Assembly (NCBI GenBank): GCA_030523205.1
Contig: JAUNJD010000008.1
Location: 1-32,812, forward strand
Source of the DNA: Bacteroides sp.
Lineage (GTDB): Bacteria; Bacteroidota; Bacteroidia; Bacteroidales; Bacteroidaceae
Length of the DNA stretch: 32,812 bases
Direction of reading: 5' to 3'
Both the position numbers and the translations under genes were made by a program. A model generated the notes under the pieces. That model made no database searches, had not been told where the DNA came from, and saw nothing but the letters and a program-made list of their open reading frames with translations. How positions within the stretch are numbered: the first letter of the stretch is position 1; every line of letters starts with the position of its first letter. Of the stretch, positions 16,430-25,495 are shown piece by piece.

Positions 16430-19400
16430 ATGAAAAACTACATTCGCATAGCTCATTCTACGTTATCCGTCGTTCGGCATAGGTGTATGTCGTTGCTCTT
16501 TGTGGGGACTTTGTCTGTGACGACGGTTGCGGCCCAAGACAGAATCCATTATACCGGAAAGCAGTTGTCGAACCCTGCTTATCATGATGGGCAACTTTCC
16601 CCGGTGGTGGGGGTACACAATATTCAGCTGATGCGTGCCAATCGTGAGCATCCGGATGCATCGAACGGGGGAGGGTGGACTTACAATCATCAGCCCATGT
16701 TGGCTTACTGGAACGGACGGTTCTATTATCAGTACCTGTCAGACCCTTCGGACGAGCACGTGCCTCCTTCGCAGACCTTTTTGATGACCTCGGAGGATGG
16801 CTACCGGTGGACAAATCCCGAAGTCGTATTTCCGCCCTACAAGGTGCCGGACGGCTATACCAAGGATTCGCGTCTGGGTGTGCAGGCCAAAGACTTGATA
16901 GCTATCATGCACCAACGTGTAGGTTTCTATGTGTCCAAGGCGGGGCGTTTGATTACGATGGGCAACTATGGAGTGGCTTTGGATAAGAAAGATGACCCTA
17001 ACGACGGCAACGGCATCGGGCGTGTGGTGCGCGAGGTTAAGGAAGACGGCTCTTTCGGCCCCATCTATTTTATATACTACAATCACGGATTCAATGAGAA
17101 GAATACGGACTATCCTCATTTCAAGAAAAGCAAAGACCGTGGGTTCGTACAGGCTTGTCAAGAAATCCTGAACAATCCTCTCTACATGATGCAGTGGGTA
17201 GAAGAGGCCGATCGTGAAGACCCTATCATCCCTCTGAAGAAAGGATATAAGGCCTTCAACAGCTATACCTTGCCCGACGGTCGCATCGCCTGCCTGTGGA
17301 AACACGCTTTGACCTCCATCAGCGAGGATGGCGGATACACTTGGGCCGAACCCGTGCAGCGTGCCAAGGGATTCGTCAACAGCAACGCCAAGATATGGGG
17401 GCAACGCCTGAGCGATGGCACCTATGCCACGGTGTATAATCCTTCGGAGTTCCGTTGGCCGTTGGCCATCTCGTTGAGCAAAGACGGACTGGAATACACG
17501 ACGCTGAACCTCGTGCATGGCGAGATAACCCCGATGCGCTACGGGGGTAACTATAAATCTTATGGCCCCCAGTATCCGCGTGGCATTCAGGAGGGCAATG
17601 GCGTACCTGCCGATGGCGACTTGTGGGTGTCTTATAGCGTAAACAAGGAGGATATGTGGATATCCCGCATCCCTGTTCCGGTAGAGACGAGGGCTTCCGC
17701 CCATGCCGATGACGATTTTTCCCGGTTTCCATCCATTTCCGCACTGACCCGTTGGAATATCTATGCTCCATTGTGGGCACCGGTATCTCTGGATGGCGCG
17801 TGGCTTAAGTTGCAGGATAAAGACCCCTTTGACTACGCAAAGGTGGAACGCAAGATTCCGGCCACTAAGGAACTGAAGGTGTCCTTCGATTTGCAGGCCG
17901 CACAAAATGACAAAGGGATGCTTCAGATTGAGTTCTTGGATGCAAACGGTATCGCGTGCTCCCGTCTGGAACTGACGGACGAAGGCATATTCCGTATAAA
18001 AGGCGGTGCCCGTTTTGCCCGGATGATGAAATACGAGGCCGGGAAGACATACCATGTAGATGTGCTCCTCTCTGTGGCCAACCGTAATATTCATGTGTTT
18101 GTGGATGGTGAACAGCTAAAGTCGCGGATGTTTTACGCCCCTGTCGAGGCTATTGAGCGCATCGTTTTCCGCACCGGCGCGTCACGCACATTCCCAACGG
18201 TCGATACTCCTGCCGACCAGACCTATGACCTGCCCGGTGCCGGTGAGCAGACCGAGCCGGTGGAGTACCGCATAGCTCGCTTCAAGACCACCTCGGCCGA
18301 CAAAGATGCATCGTCCGCCTTCCTCAGATATGCCGACTTCAGCCATTATGCCGACTATTTCAACAGCATGGAAGACGAGAACATTGCTCAGGCCATCCCC
18401 AATGCTGAGGCGTCGGCGTGGATGGAGGAGAACATTCCCCTCTTCGAGTGTCCGCAGCACAATTTTGAGGAGATGTATTACTACCGTTGGTGGTCGCTGC
18501 GCAAGCACATCAAGGAAACGCCTGTGGGCTATGCCATGACGGAGTTTCTGGTGCAGCGTTCGTATGCCGACAAGTACAACCTGATAGCTTGCGCCGTGGG
18601 GCATCATATTTATGAAAGCCGTTGGTTGCGCAATCCCGAATACCTGGACCAGATTATTCACACTTGGTATCGGGGCAACAACGGAAAGTCCATGGAACGG
18701 ATGGATCGTTTCAGCTCTTGGAATGCCGATGCCGTGTTGGCACGCTACTTGGTGGATGGAGACAAGGCTTTTATGTTCGACATGAAGGGCGATTTGGAGG
18801 CTGAATACCAACGTTGGGAACGCACCCACCGCTTGGCGAATGGCTTGTACTGGCAAGGCGACGTGCAGGATGGTATGGAAGAATCCATCAGTGGCGGTCG
18901 TCGGAAGAAGTATGCCCGGCCTACCATTAACAGCTATATGTATGGCAATGCCAAGGCTCTTTCCGTGATGGGGCTTCTTTCGGGCGACGAAGGCATGGCG
19001 ATGCGCTACGGCATGAAGGCCGACACCCTGAAAGCTTTGGTTGAAACCGAATTGTGGAACACGCGCCATCAGTTCTTCGAGACGATGCGTACCGATTCGT
19101 CGGCCAACGTTCGCGAAGCCATCGGCTACATACCTTGGTACTTCAACCTACCCGACGGCAAGTACGGAGTAGCTTGGAAGGAAATCAAGGACGAGGCAGG
19201 TTTTTCGGCTCCTTACGGGCTGACGACTGCCGAACGGCGTCATCCGGAGTTCCGTACGCACGGCGTAGGCAAGTGTGAGTGGGACGGTGCCATCTGGCCC
19301 TTTGCCATAGCCCAGACATTGACGGCCATGGCCAACTTTATGAACAATTATCCTCAGACCATCTTGACCGATAGCATCTACTTCCGTCAGTTGGAATTGT

Positions 19401-19789
19401 ATGTAGAGGCTCAGTACCATCGCGGCCGTCCGTACATCGGCGAATACCTGGACGAGACGACCGGCTATTGGCTGAAGGGCGACCAAGAGCGCAGCCGTTA
19501 TTACAATCATTCCACTTTCAACGATTTACTGATTACGGGGTTGGTAGGGCTTCGTCCGCGGTTGGATAATGTGATAGAGGTGAATCCGTTGCTTCCTGAC
19601 GGGCAGTGGGATTGGTTCTGCCTGGATAATGTGCTGTATCACGGACGCAATCTGACTATCCTTTGGGATAAGGATGGCGACCGCTATCATTGCGGAAAAG
19701 GTTTGCGCGTATTTGTTGACGGCAAGGAAGTAGGGCATACCGATACGCTGACAAAACTTCTGATTGACGATGTCGCTTTCGGACAATGA
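16430..19789 (+). CDS. Secreted GH143-GH142-type fusion enzyme for RG-II chain D
   Basis: This is a 1119-residue protein with a signal peptide ending TTVAA-Q (about residue 35). The N-terminal half (about 36-600) has beta-propeller features of the sialidase type: Asp-box-like phrases TSEDGYRW and SEDGGYTW, and GVHNIQLMRANREHPDASNGG near its start. A beta-sandwich (about 450-600) follows. The C-terminal half (about 650-1119) is an (alpha/alpha)6-type domain with WSLRKHIKETPVGY, WNADAVLARYL and EWDGAIWPFAIAQTL. This architecture and length match, from memory, B. thetaiotaomicron BT_1020, where GH143 removes DHA and GH142 removes beta-L-arabinofuranose from RG-II. Acting together they would dismantle the Araf-DHA disaccharide in the periplasm or at the surface. 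It has its own promoter and is the first of five pectin genes. The family assignment is from recognition, not a search. Confidence 0.85.
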   Translation: MKNYIRIAHSTLSVVRHRCMSLLFVGTLSVTTVAAQDRIHYTGKQLSNPAYHDGQLSPVVGVHNIQLMRANREHPDASNGGGWTYNHQPMLAYWNGRFYYQYLSDPSDEHVPPSQTFLMTSEDGYRWTNPEVVFPPYKVPDGYTKDSRLGVQAKDLIAIMHQRVGFYVSKAGRLITMGNYGVALDKKDDPNDGNGIGRVVREVKEDGSFGPIYFIYYNHGFNEKNTDYPHFKKSKDRGFVQACQEILNNPLYMMQWVEEADREDPIIPLKKGYKAFNSYTLPDGRIACLWKHALTSISEDGGYTWAEPVQRAKGFVNSNAKIWGQRLSDGTYATVYNPSEFRWPLAISLSKDGLEYTTLNLVHGEITPMRYGGNYKSYGPQYPRGIQEGNGVPADGDLWVSYSVNKEDMWISRIPVPVETRASAHADDDFSRFPSISALTRWNIYAPLWAPVSLDGAWLKLQDKDPFDYAKVERKIPATKELKVSFDLQAAQNDKGMLQIEFLDANGIACSRLELTDEGIFRIKGGARFARMMKYEAGKTYHVDVLLSVANRNIHVFVDGEQLKSRMFYAPVEAIERIVFRTGASRTFPTVDTPADQTYDLPGAGEQTEPVEYRIARFKTTSADKDASSAFLRYADFSHYADYFNSMEDENIAQAIPNAEASAWMEENIPLFECPQHNFEEMYYYRWWSLRKHIKETPVGYAMTEFLVQRSYADKYNLIACAVGHHIYESRWLRNPEYLDQIIHTWYRGNNGKSMERMDRFSSWNADAVLARYLVDGDKAFMFDMKGDLEAEYQRWERTHRLANGLYWQGDVQDGMEESISGGRRKKYARPTINSYMYGNAKALSVMGLLSGDEGMAMRYGMKADTLKALVETELWNTRHQFFETMRTDSSANVREAIGYIPWYFNLPDGKYGVAWKEIKDEAGFSAPYGLTTAERRHPEFRTHGVGKCEWDGAIWPFAIAQTLTAMANFMNNYPQTILTDSIYFRQLELYVEAQYHRGRPYIGEYLDETTGYWLKGDQERSRYYNHSTFNDLLITGLVGLRPRLDNVIEVNPLLPDGQWDWFCLDNVLYHGRNLTILWDKDGDRYHCGKGLRVFVDGKEVGHTDTLTKLLIDDVAFGQ

Positions 19790-19845
19790 TATACAGGTTG
19801 TCTCCTGAATGGAAATAACAAAAAAATCTTTTCCGACAATCTGAT

Positions 19846-19876
19846 TTTGAGTTATGAATTTTATTTTATAATTTAG
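19846..19876 (+). promoter_or_regulatory. Possible promoter of the GH140 gene
   Basis: TTTG at 19846-19849 is followed after 19 bases by TAATTTAG at 19869-19876, one base from TAnnTTTG. Transcription would start near 19882, about 80 bases before ATG 19964. The 174-base gap between the two genes supports an independent start. Confidence 0.45.
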
Positions 19877-19963
19877 GCAGCATTATTATAAAGAATGGCA
19901 ATAATATCAGTTATATCATTCTTAAAAAAGAATTATCAATATTACTAAAAACATAAGAATAAA

Positions 19964-21466
19964 ATGAGAATCTTATTGAAATGGATAGTTAGGATGAAAT
20001 CAGTAAATCTGCATTTGCATGGCAAGTTGTCTTTGGCCGTTTTCCTCCTATTGTGCGCTTTGTCCGTTCCGGCCTTGGCACAAAAGAAAGCCCAAAAGAC
20101 ATATATCCCTTGGGCGAACGGAAAACTGATGGTTTCCGACGAAGGCCGTTATCTGAAGCATGAGAATGGTACCCCCTTCTTCTGGTTGGGCGACACCGGA
20201 TGGCTGTTGCCCGAACGGCTGAACCGTGATGAGGCTGCATACTACTTGGAGCAATGCAGACGCCGTGGCTATAACGTTGTTCAGGTGCAGACGTTGAATG
20301 GTGTCCCTGCCATGAACGCCTACGGGCAATACTCCATGATCGACGGATACAACTTCAAGAATATCAATCAAAAGGGTGTGTATGGCTATTGGGATCACAT
20401 GGACTACATCATCCATACCGCTGCCAGCAAAGGCATATACATTGGCATGGTCTGTATTTGGGGAGGCCTTGTGAAGCATGGACAGATGAACGTGGAGCAA
20501 GCAAAGGCATACGGCAAATTCTTGGCCGAACGCTATAAGGACGAACCCAACATCATTTGGTTCATCGGAGGCGATATTCGGGGAGATGTAAAGACGGCCG
20601 AATGGGAGGCGTTGGCCACGTCCATCAAGGCCATCGATGGCAATCATCTGATGACCTTCCATCCGCGTGGACGGACAACCTCGGCCATGTGGTTCAACAA
20701 TGTCCCTTGGCTGGACTTCAATATGTTTCAGAGCGGACACCGCCGTTACGGACAACGCTTCGGCGATGGCGACTATCCCATTGAAGAGAACACCGAAGAA
20801 GATAATTGGCGTTATGTGGAGCGTAGCATGGCCATGACACCCATGAAACCCGTCATCGACGGTGAACCCTCTTACGAAGCTATTCCTCATGGTCTGCACG
20901 ATGAGAATGAACTGTTGTGGCAGGATTACGATGTGCGTCGTTATGCCTATTGGTCGGTATTTGCCGGTTCGTTCGGGCATACGTACGGACACAATTCCAT
21001 CATGCAGTTCCTCAAGCCCGGCGTAGGAGGGGCATACGGGGCTAAGAAGCCTTGGTATGAAGCGTTGAATGACCCCGGTTATAATCAGATGCAATACCTG
21101 AAGAACCTGATGCTGACTTTTCCTTTCTTTGAGCGTGTGCCCGACCAATCGGTCATTGCCGGACAGAACGGCGAGCGTTACGACCGTGCTATCGCTACCC
21201 GTGGCAATGACTATCTGCTGGTGTATAACTATACCGGTCGTCCAATGCAGATTGACCTGACCAAAATCAGTGGTGCGAAGAAAAACGCTTGGTGGTACAC
21301 CGCCAAGGATGGCAAGTTGGAATATATCGGCGAGTTTGACAACCGTGTACATACCTTTCAGCACGATAGCGGCTACAACAGTGGTAATGACCACGTGCTG
21401 ATAGTTGTGGACAGCAGTAAAGACTATGTTCATAAGGACTGGACGATGCTGGAAAACAGATATTAA
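19964..21466 (+). CDS. GH140-type endo-apiosidase, secreted (DUF4038 family)
   Basis: This is a 500-residue protein with a TIM-barrel DUF4038 domain (about 40-400) and a small C-terminal beta domain carrying YLLVYNYTGRPMQIDLTKISG. Barrel phrases include FFWLGDTGWLLPERL, YNVVQVQTLNG and WGGLVKHGQMN. Two acidic residues stand out: Asp204 in IGGDIRGD and Glu301 in IDGEPSYE. They are 97 residues apart, as are the acid/base Asp187 and nucleophile Glu284 that I recall for BT_1012. GH140 cuts the apiose link that joins side chains A and B to the RG-II backbone. The signal peptide ends ALSVPALA-Q. The first ATG gives a long polar n-region (MRILLKWIVR); the ATG at 19994 would give a more usual signal peptide and may be the true start. 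Confidence 0.87.
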   Translation: MRILLKWIVRMKSVNLHLHGKLSLAVFLLLCALSVPALAQKKAQKTYIPWANGKLMVSDEGRYLKHENGTPFFWLGDTGWLLPERLNRDEAAYYLEQCRRRGYNVVQVQTLNGVPAMNAYGQYSMIDGYNFKNINQKGVYGYWDHMDYIIHTAASKGIYIGMVCIWGGLVKHGQMNVEQAKAYGKFLAERYKDEPNIIWFIGGDIRGDVKTAEWEALATSIKAIDGNHLMTFHPRGRTTSAMWFNNVPWLDFNMFQSGHRRYGQRFGDGDYPIEENTEEDNWRYVERSMAMTPMKPVIDGEPSYEAIPHGLHDENELLWQDYDVRRYAYWSVFAGSFGHTYGHNSIMQFLKPGVGGAYGAKKPWYEALNDPGYNQMQYLKNLMLTFPFFERVPDQSVIAGQNGERYDRAIATRGNDYLLVYNYTGRPMQIDLTKISGAKKNAWWYTAKDGKLEYIGEFDNRVHTFQHDSGYNSGNDHVLIVVDSSKDYVHKDWTMLENRY

Positions 21467-21620
21467 TTTTAAATTTTGAATTTTAAATTATGAGAGAAAT
21501 CGGCTAATCGGTTTTAATCCGCTTAATCCCGCATCTAAAAAAATTAAAGTCTGCGTTTATCTGCGCCTTCAGCGTTGTCTGCATTCTCCTAGTTTATAAT
21601 CTATCCAACTCATAAACTAA
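21467..21620. repeat. Intergenic AT-rich and TAATC/TCTGCG short repeats
   Basis: This gap has TTTTAAATTTTGAATTTTAA near its start and alternating TAATC-type units at about 21503-21532. It also has TCTGCG repeated around 21550-21566, followed by TCTGCA. The first motif resembles AATTTTAAATTATCC-like sequence at 6535-6558, and CATTATCCATTA also occurs near 14793. These look like a recurrent noncoding element of this genome, but I see no transposon ends or target duplications. Confidence 0.4.
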
Positions 21621-21683
21621 CAACCTCAAAAACTTCTGAACTCGTCATTTCTTGTTTTACTTTTCTGTCTTTTTGCGGCCTCA
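21621..21683 (+). other. In-frame signal-peptide coding stretch upstream of the first ATG
   Basis: The reading frame of the next gene stays open upstream to a TAA at 21618-21620. The codons just before ATG 21684 read KLLNSSFLVLLFCLFAAS, an almost perfect export signal. No ATG, GTG or TTG exists in this stretch; only CTG at 21636 is a near-cognate start. The start codon seems to have been lost or mis-sequenced just before 21630. Confidence 0.7.
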
Positions 21684-24600
21684 ATGGGGGCAAAGGTGAG
21701 TGTCACTGACTTGCGGACGGAGCAGTTGAAGCAACCGTTGGGAATTGACGTTCGTCAGCCTAGGTTAGGATGGCGTATCGAGTCGGATGAACACAATGTG
21801 ATGCAGACGGCGTACCATATTCTTGTGGCATCCTCTCCCGAACTATTGGCACAAGACAAGGGCGATGTTTGGGATTCCGGCCGCATGGAATCGGACGCTT
21901 CTCAGTGGGTAGAATACCAAGGAAAATCCCTTCAACGGAATACCCCTTATTATTGGAAAGTGAAGATAGAGACCAATAAGGGGAAAACCGATTGGAGCGA
22001 GACAGCCTTTTGGTCAACAGGATTGTTTAACGAGGCCGACTGGCGCGGGCAGTGGATTGGTGTGGACCAGGCCGCACCGGGTGACAGTGAAACCCAATGG
22101 AGTCGTCTGTCTGCCCGCTACCTGCGTAAGGAGTTTACTTTGACGAAGTCCGTGAAGCGTGCCACGGTTCACATTGCCGGATTGGGGATGTACGAGCTTT
22201 ACATCAACGGGCAGCGCATCGGCAACCAAGTGTTGGCACCTGCTCCCACCGATTATCGGAAGACGATTCTCTACAACACGTACGATGTCACTTCCGTGCT
22301 TGGGGCAGAAAATGCGATGGGTGTCATGCTGGGCAATGGACGTTTTTATACCATGCGTCAGAACTACAAACCCTATAAGATTACAAACTTCGGTTATCCC
22401 AAGCTTCGGCTGAACTTGATTGTGGAATACGCTGATGGCAGCAAGGAGACGATTGCGTCGGACACTTCGTGGCGGCTGACTACCGAAGGCCCTATCCGCA
22501 GCAACAACGAATACGACGGTGAGGAATACGATGCCCGCAAGGAGTTGCAGGGTTGGACCGTAGTGGGGTATGATGATAAGGACTGGATGCCGGCCAAGCG
22601 TGTCAGCATTCCGATGGGTACCTTGCGTGCCCAGATGATGGCGGGCATGAAAGTGATGGATACGCTGACCCCCGTTTCGGTGAAGAAACAGGGAGATAAG
22701 TACATCCTTGATATGGGTCAGAACATGGCCGGGTGGGTGCGCTTCCGCATCAAAGGACAGACGGGCGACAGCATCCGCCTTCGTTTTGCCGAGACCTTGC
22801 AGCCCGATGGCGAACTTTATACCCGAAACTTGCGCGATGCCCGTTCTGCCGACCTCTATGTAGTGGGTGGGCATGAAGCAGAAGGCACTACTTGGGCGCC
22901 TCGCTTTGTTTATCATGGCTTCCGCTATGTGGAAGTCAGCGGTTATCCTGATGCCCGGGCCGAAGACTTCGTGGGTGAAGTGGTGGAAGACGAGATGGAG
23001 CATACCGGCACGTTCGAGTGTTCCGACGAGACGTTGAACCGTATTGTGCGCAATGCCTTCTGGGGCATCCGGAGCAATTATAAAGGAATGCCCGTCGACT
23101 GCCCCCAGCGCAACGAACGTCAGCCTTGGTTGGGCGACCGCACGATGGGCTGCTGGGGCGAGAGTATGCTGTTCCACAATCAAGCCCTCTATGCTAAGTG
23201 GACCCGTGACATCCGAGAGGCACAACGCGAAGATGGCTGCATCCCCGATGTGGCCCCCGCTTTCTGGAATTATTATTCCGACAACGTCACTTGGCCTGCT
23301 GCCTTGCCCATGGCTTGCGATATGTTGTACACCAACTATGGTGACCGCCGTCCGCTGGAGGCGTGCTATCCTGCCATTAAGAAATGGTTGCATCACATAC
23401 GCGACTATTACATGACGAAGGACTGCATCATTACCAAAGACAAATACGGCGATTGGTGTGTGCCTCCCGAGTCATTGGAACTGATTCATAGTGCAGACCC
23501 GTCGCGCAAGACGGATGGATCACTCATTGCTACGGCCTACTACGTGAAGATGCTTCAGCTGATGCAGCGTTTTGCCACGTTGCAAGGTTTGTCGGCCGAT
23601 GCCGAGGAGTGGAGTGAGTTGGAGCATCGGATGAAAGAGGCATTCAATGCACGCTTCCTGCACGCAGAAGAAGGTACCTCTCCTGTACCCGGTCATCCGT
23701 TGTATCCCGACAGCATATTTTATGGCAACAATACGGTGACGGCTAACATTCTGCCATTGGCTTTCGGAATTGTGCCGGAGAAATACGTGGAGGAAGTGAC
23801 CAAGAATGTGGTAACTGCCATTATTACTACCAACAAGGGACACATCAGTACCGGTGTCATCGGTGTGCAATGGCTGTTGCGTGAGCTTAGTAGGCAAGGC
23901 TACGCCGACGTGGCTTACCTGTTGGCCACCAATACGACTTATCCCTCGTGGGGATACATGGTAGGGAAGGGGGCCACCACTATTTGGGAATTGTGGAATG
24001 GAGATACGGCTAATCCCGCCATGAACAGTGGAAATCATGTGATGCTGCTGGGCGACCTGTTGCCTTGGTGCTTCAACAATTTGGCGGGTATTCGTGCCGA
24101 CAACATGAAGCCTGGATACAAGCACGTGGTATTTCAACCCAATTTTGAGGTGCAGGAACTGAGCCGTGTGGATGCTTCCTACACAAGTCTTTACGGACCG
24201 ATAGTCAGTCGTTGGACAAAGACCCCTACACATTTGGAGTGGGACATTGAACTCCCTGCCAACACTACGGGCGAGGTATGTTTGCCCGATGGGCGGAAGC
24301 AACAGATAGGTTCGGGAAAGCACCATTTCAGTGTGGATATTCCTACTCGTCATGCGGCTATCCTTACAGATGAGTTCCTGTACGAGAAAGCATCTTTCCC
24401 CGAATGTCATGCCTCGACGATTGTCGAACTGAAGAATGGCGACTTGGTTGCTTCTTTCTTTGGTGGTACCAAGGAGCGCAATCCCGATTGTTGCATTTGG
24501 GTATGCCGCAAGCCGAAGGGAGCCAAGGAATGGACTGCCCCCCGGTTGGCTGCCGATGGAGTGTTTTCGTTGGACGATTCGCTGGCCGTCATGGCAGGTA

Positions 24601-25454
24601 TTGATTCTACGTGTACTCCTGTCACGAATGCCGAAGGCAAGTTGATAGCCCGTCGCAAGGCTTGTTGGAACCCCGTCCTTTTCCAAATACCCGGTGGCGA
24701 CCTCCTGCTTTTCTATAAGATAGGCTTGAAGGTAAGCGATTGGTCCGGTTGGTTTGTCCGTTCGCACGATGGTGGAAAGACGTGGGGCAAGCGTGAGGCA
24801 TTGCCCGAAGGTTTCCTTGGTCCGGTTAAGAATAAGCCTGAATACATCGATGGCCGCATCATCTGTCCTTCGAGCACAGAAGGCAGCAAGGGGTGGCGCA
24901 TACATTTCGAGATTTCCGATGACATGGGCAAGACGTGGAAGATGGTAGGACCGCTGGAGGCTGAACTTTCTGTTCTGACGTCTGACCGAAAGAAGGAAAA
25001 TGCGAAAGCCAAGCCTATCTACGCCATACAACCCAGCATACTGAAGCATAAGGACGGACGTTTGCAGGTGCTTTGCCGTACGCGCAACGCCCAGTTGGCC
25101 ACCTCTTGGAGCGAAGACAACGGAGACAGTTGGAGTAAGGTGGAACTTTCCGACTTGCCGAACAACAATTCCGGTACTGATGCCGTGACACTGAAAGATG
25201 GTCGCCATGCCTTGATATACAATGATTTCTCCACCCTGCCCGGCACACCCAAAGGTCCTCGCACACCTTTGTGCATAGCCATCTCGGACGATGGAACTCA
25301 TTGGAAGTCTGTCCTGACTTTAGAGGATAGCCCTATCAGCCAATATTCTTATCCCAGCATTATTCAGGGAAAAGACGGCAGTCTGCACATTGTTTATACT
25401 TGGAGGCGTCAGCGGATTAAGTATGCGAAGATTGATAGTAAGATGATAAAATAG
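21684..25454 (+). CDS. GH78-GH33 fusion, alpha-L-rhamnosidase plus sialidase-like Kdo hydrolase
   Basis: The product from the first ATG has 1256 residues. Residues about 1-880 are a GH78 alpha-L-rhamnosidase: an N-terminal Fn3-like domain, lectin-like beta domains, and an (alpha/alpha)6 barrel with DCPQRNERQPWLGD. Glu478 in that phrase aligns with the general acid of the usual RDER motif, and GATTIWELWNG supplies the second catalytic glutamate. Residues about 885-1256 are a sialidase-type propeller with four Asp boxes: SHDGGKTW, SDDMGKTW, SEDNGDSW and SDDGTHW. Together they fit removal of rhamnose and then Kdo, the chain C disaccharide of RG-II; the Kdo role is inferred from the neighbours and from recalled homologues (BT_1013 type). 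The mature protein must be exported, but the ATG at 21684 lies after the signal peptide (see 21621-21683), so the true start is upstream or has been lost. The next gene begins 41 bases after the stop. Confidence 0.87.
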   Translation: MGAKVSVTDLRTEQLKQPLGIDVRQPRLGWRIESDEHNVMQTAYHILVASSPELLAQDKGDVWDSGRMESDASQWVEYQGKSLQRNTPYYWKVKIETNKGKTDWSETAFWSTGLFNEADWRGQWIGVDQAAPGDSETQWSRLSARYLRKEFTLTKSVKRATVHIAGLGMYELYINGQRIGNQVLAPAPTDYRKTILYNTYDVTSVLGAENAMGVMLGNGRFYTMRQNYKPYKITNFGYPKLRLNLIVEYADGSKETIASDTSWRLTTEGPIRSNNEYDGEEYDARKELQGWTVVGYDDKDWMPAKRVSIPMGTLRAQMMAGMKVMDTLTPVSVKKQGDKYILDMGQNMAGWVRFRIKGQTGDSIRLRFAETLQPDGELYTRNLRDARSADLYVVGGHEAEGTTWAPRFVYHGFRYVEVSGYPDARAEDFVGEVVEDEMEHTGTFECSDETLNRIVRNAFWGIRSNYKGMPVDCPQRNERQPWLGDRTMGCWGESMLFHNQALYAKWTRDIREAQREDGCIPDVAPAFWNYYSDNVTWPAALPMACDMLYTNYGDRRPLEACYPAIKKWLHHIRDYYMTKDCIITKDKYGDWCVPPESLELIHSADPSRKTDGSLIATAYYVKMLQLMQRFATLQGLSADAEEWSELEHRMKEAFNARFLHAEEGTSPVPGHPLYPDSIFYGNNTVTANILPLAFGIVPEKYVEEVTKNVVTAIITTNKGHISTGVIGVQWLLRELSRQGYADVAYLLATNTTYPSWGYMVGKGATTIWELWNGDTANPAMNSGNHVMLLGDLLPWCFNNLAGIRADNMKPGYKHVVFQPNFEVQELSRVDASYTSLYGPIVSRWTKTPTHLEWDIELPANTTGEVCLPDGRKQQIGSGKHHFSVDIPTRHAAILTDEFLYEKASFPECHASTIVELKNGDLVASFFGGTKERNPDCCIWVCRKPKGAKEWTAPRLAADGVFSLDDSLAVMAGIDSTCTPVTNAEGKLIARRKACWNPVLFQIPGGDLLLFYKIGLKVSDWSGWFVRSHDGGKTWGKREALPEGFLGPVKNKPEYIDGRIICPSSTEGSKGWRIHFEISDDMGKTWKMVGPLEAELSVLTSDRKKENAKAKPIYAIQPSILKHKDGRLQVLCRTRNAQLATSWSEDNGDSWSKVELSDLPNNNSGTDAVTLKDGRHALIYNDFSTLPGTPKGPRTPLCIAISDDGTHWKSVLTLEDSPISQYSYPSIIQGKDGSLHIVYTWRRQRIKYAKIDSKMIK

Positions 25455-25495
25455 TAAATGTCTTGATGAATGCATTAAAATATCAAAAACTCAAA

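Noticed and set aside
23097..23140. RNER in place of RDER in the GH78 active-site phrase as a sign of inactivity
   Set aside because: The catalytic glutamate (Glu478) and the following aspartate are present; only the neighbouring Asp is replaced by Asn, so loss of activity is not supported.
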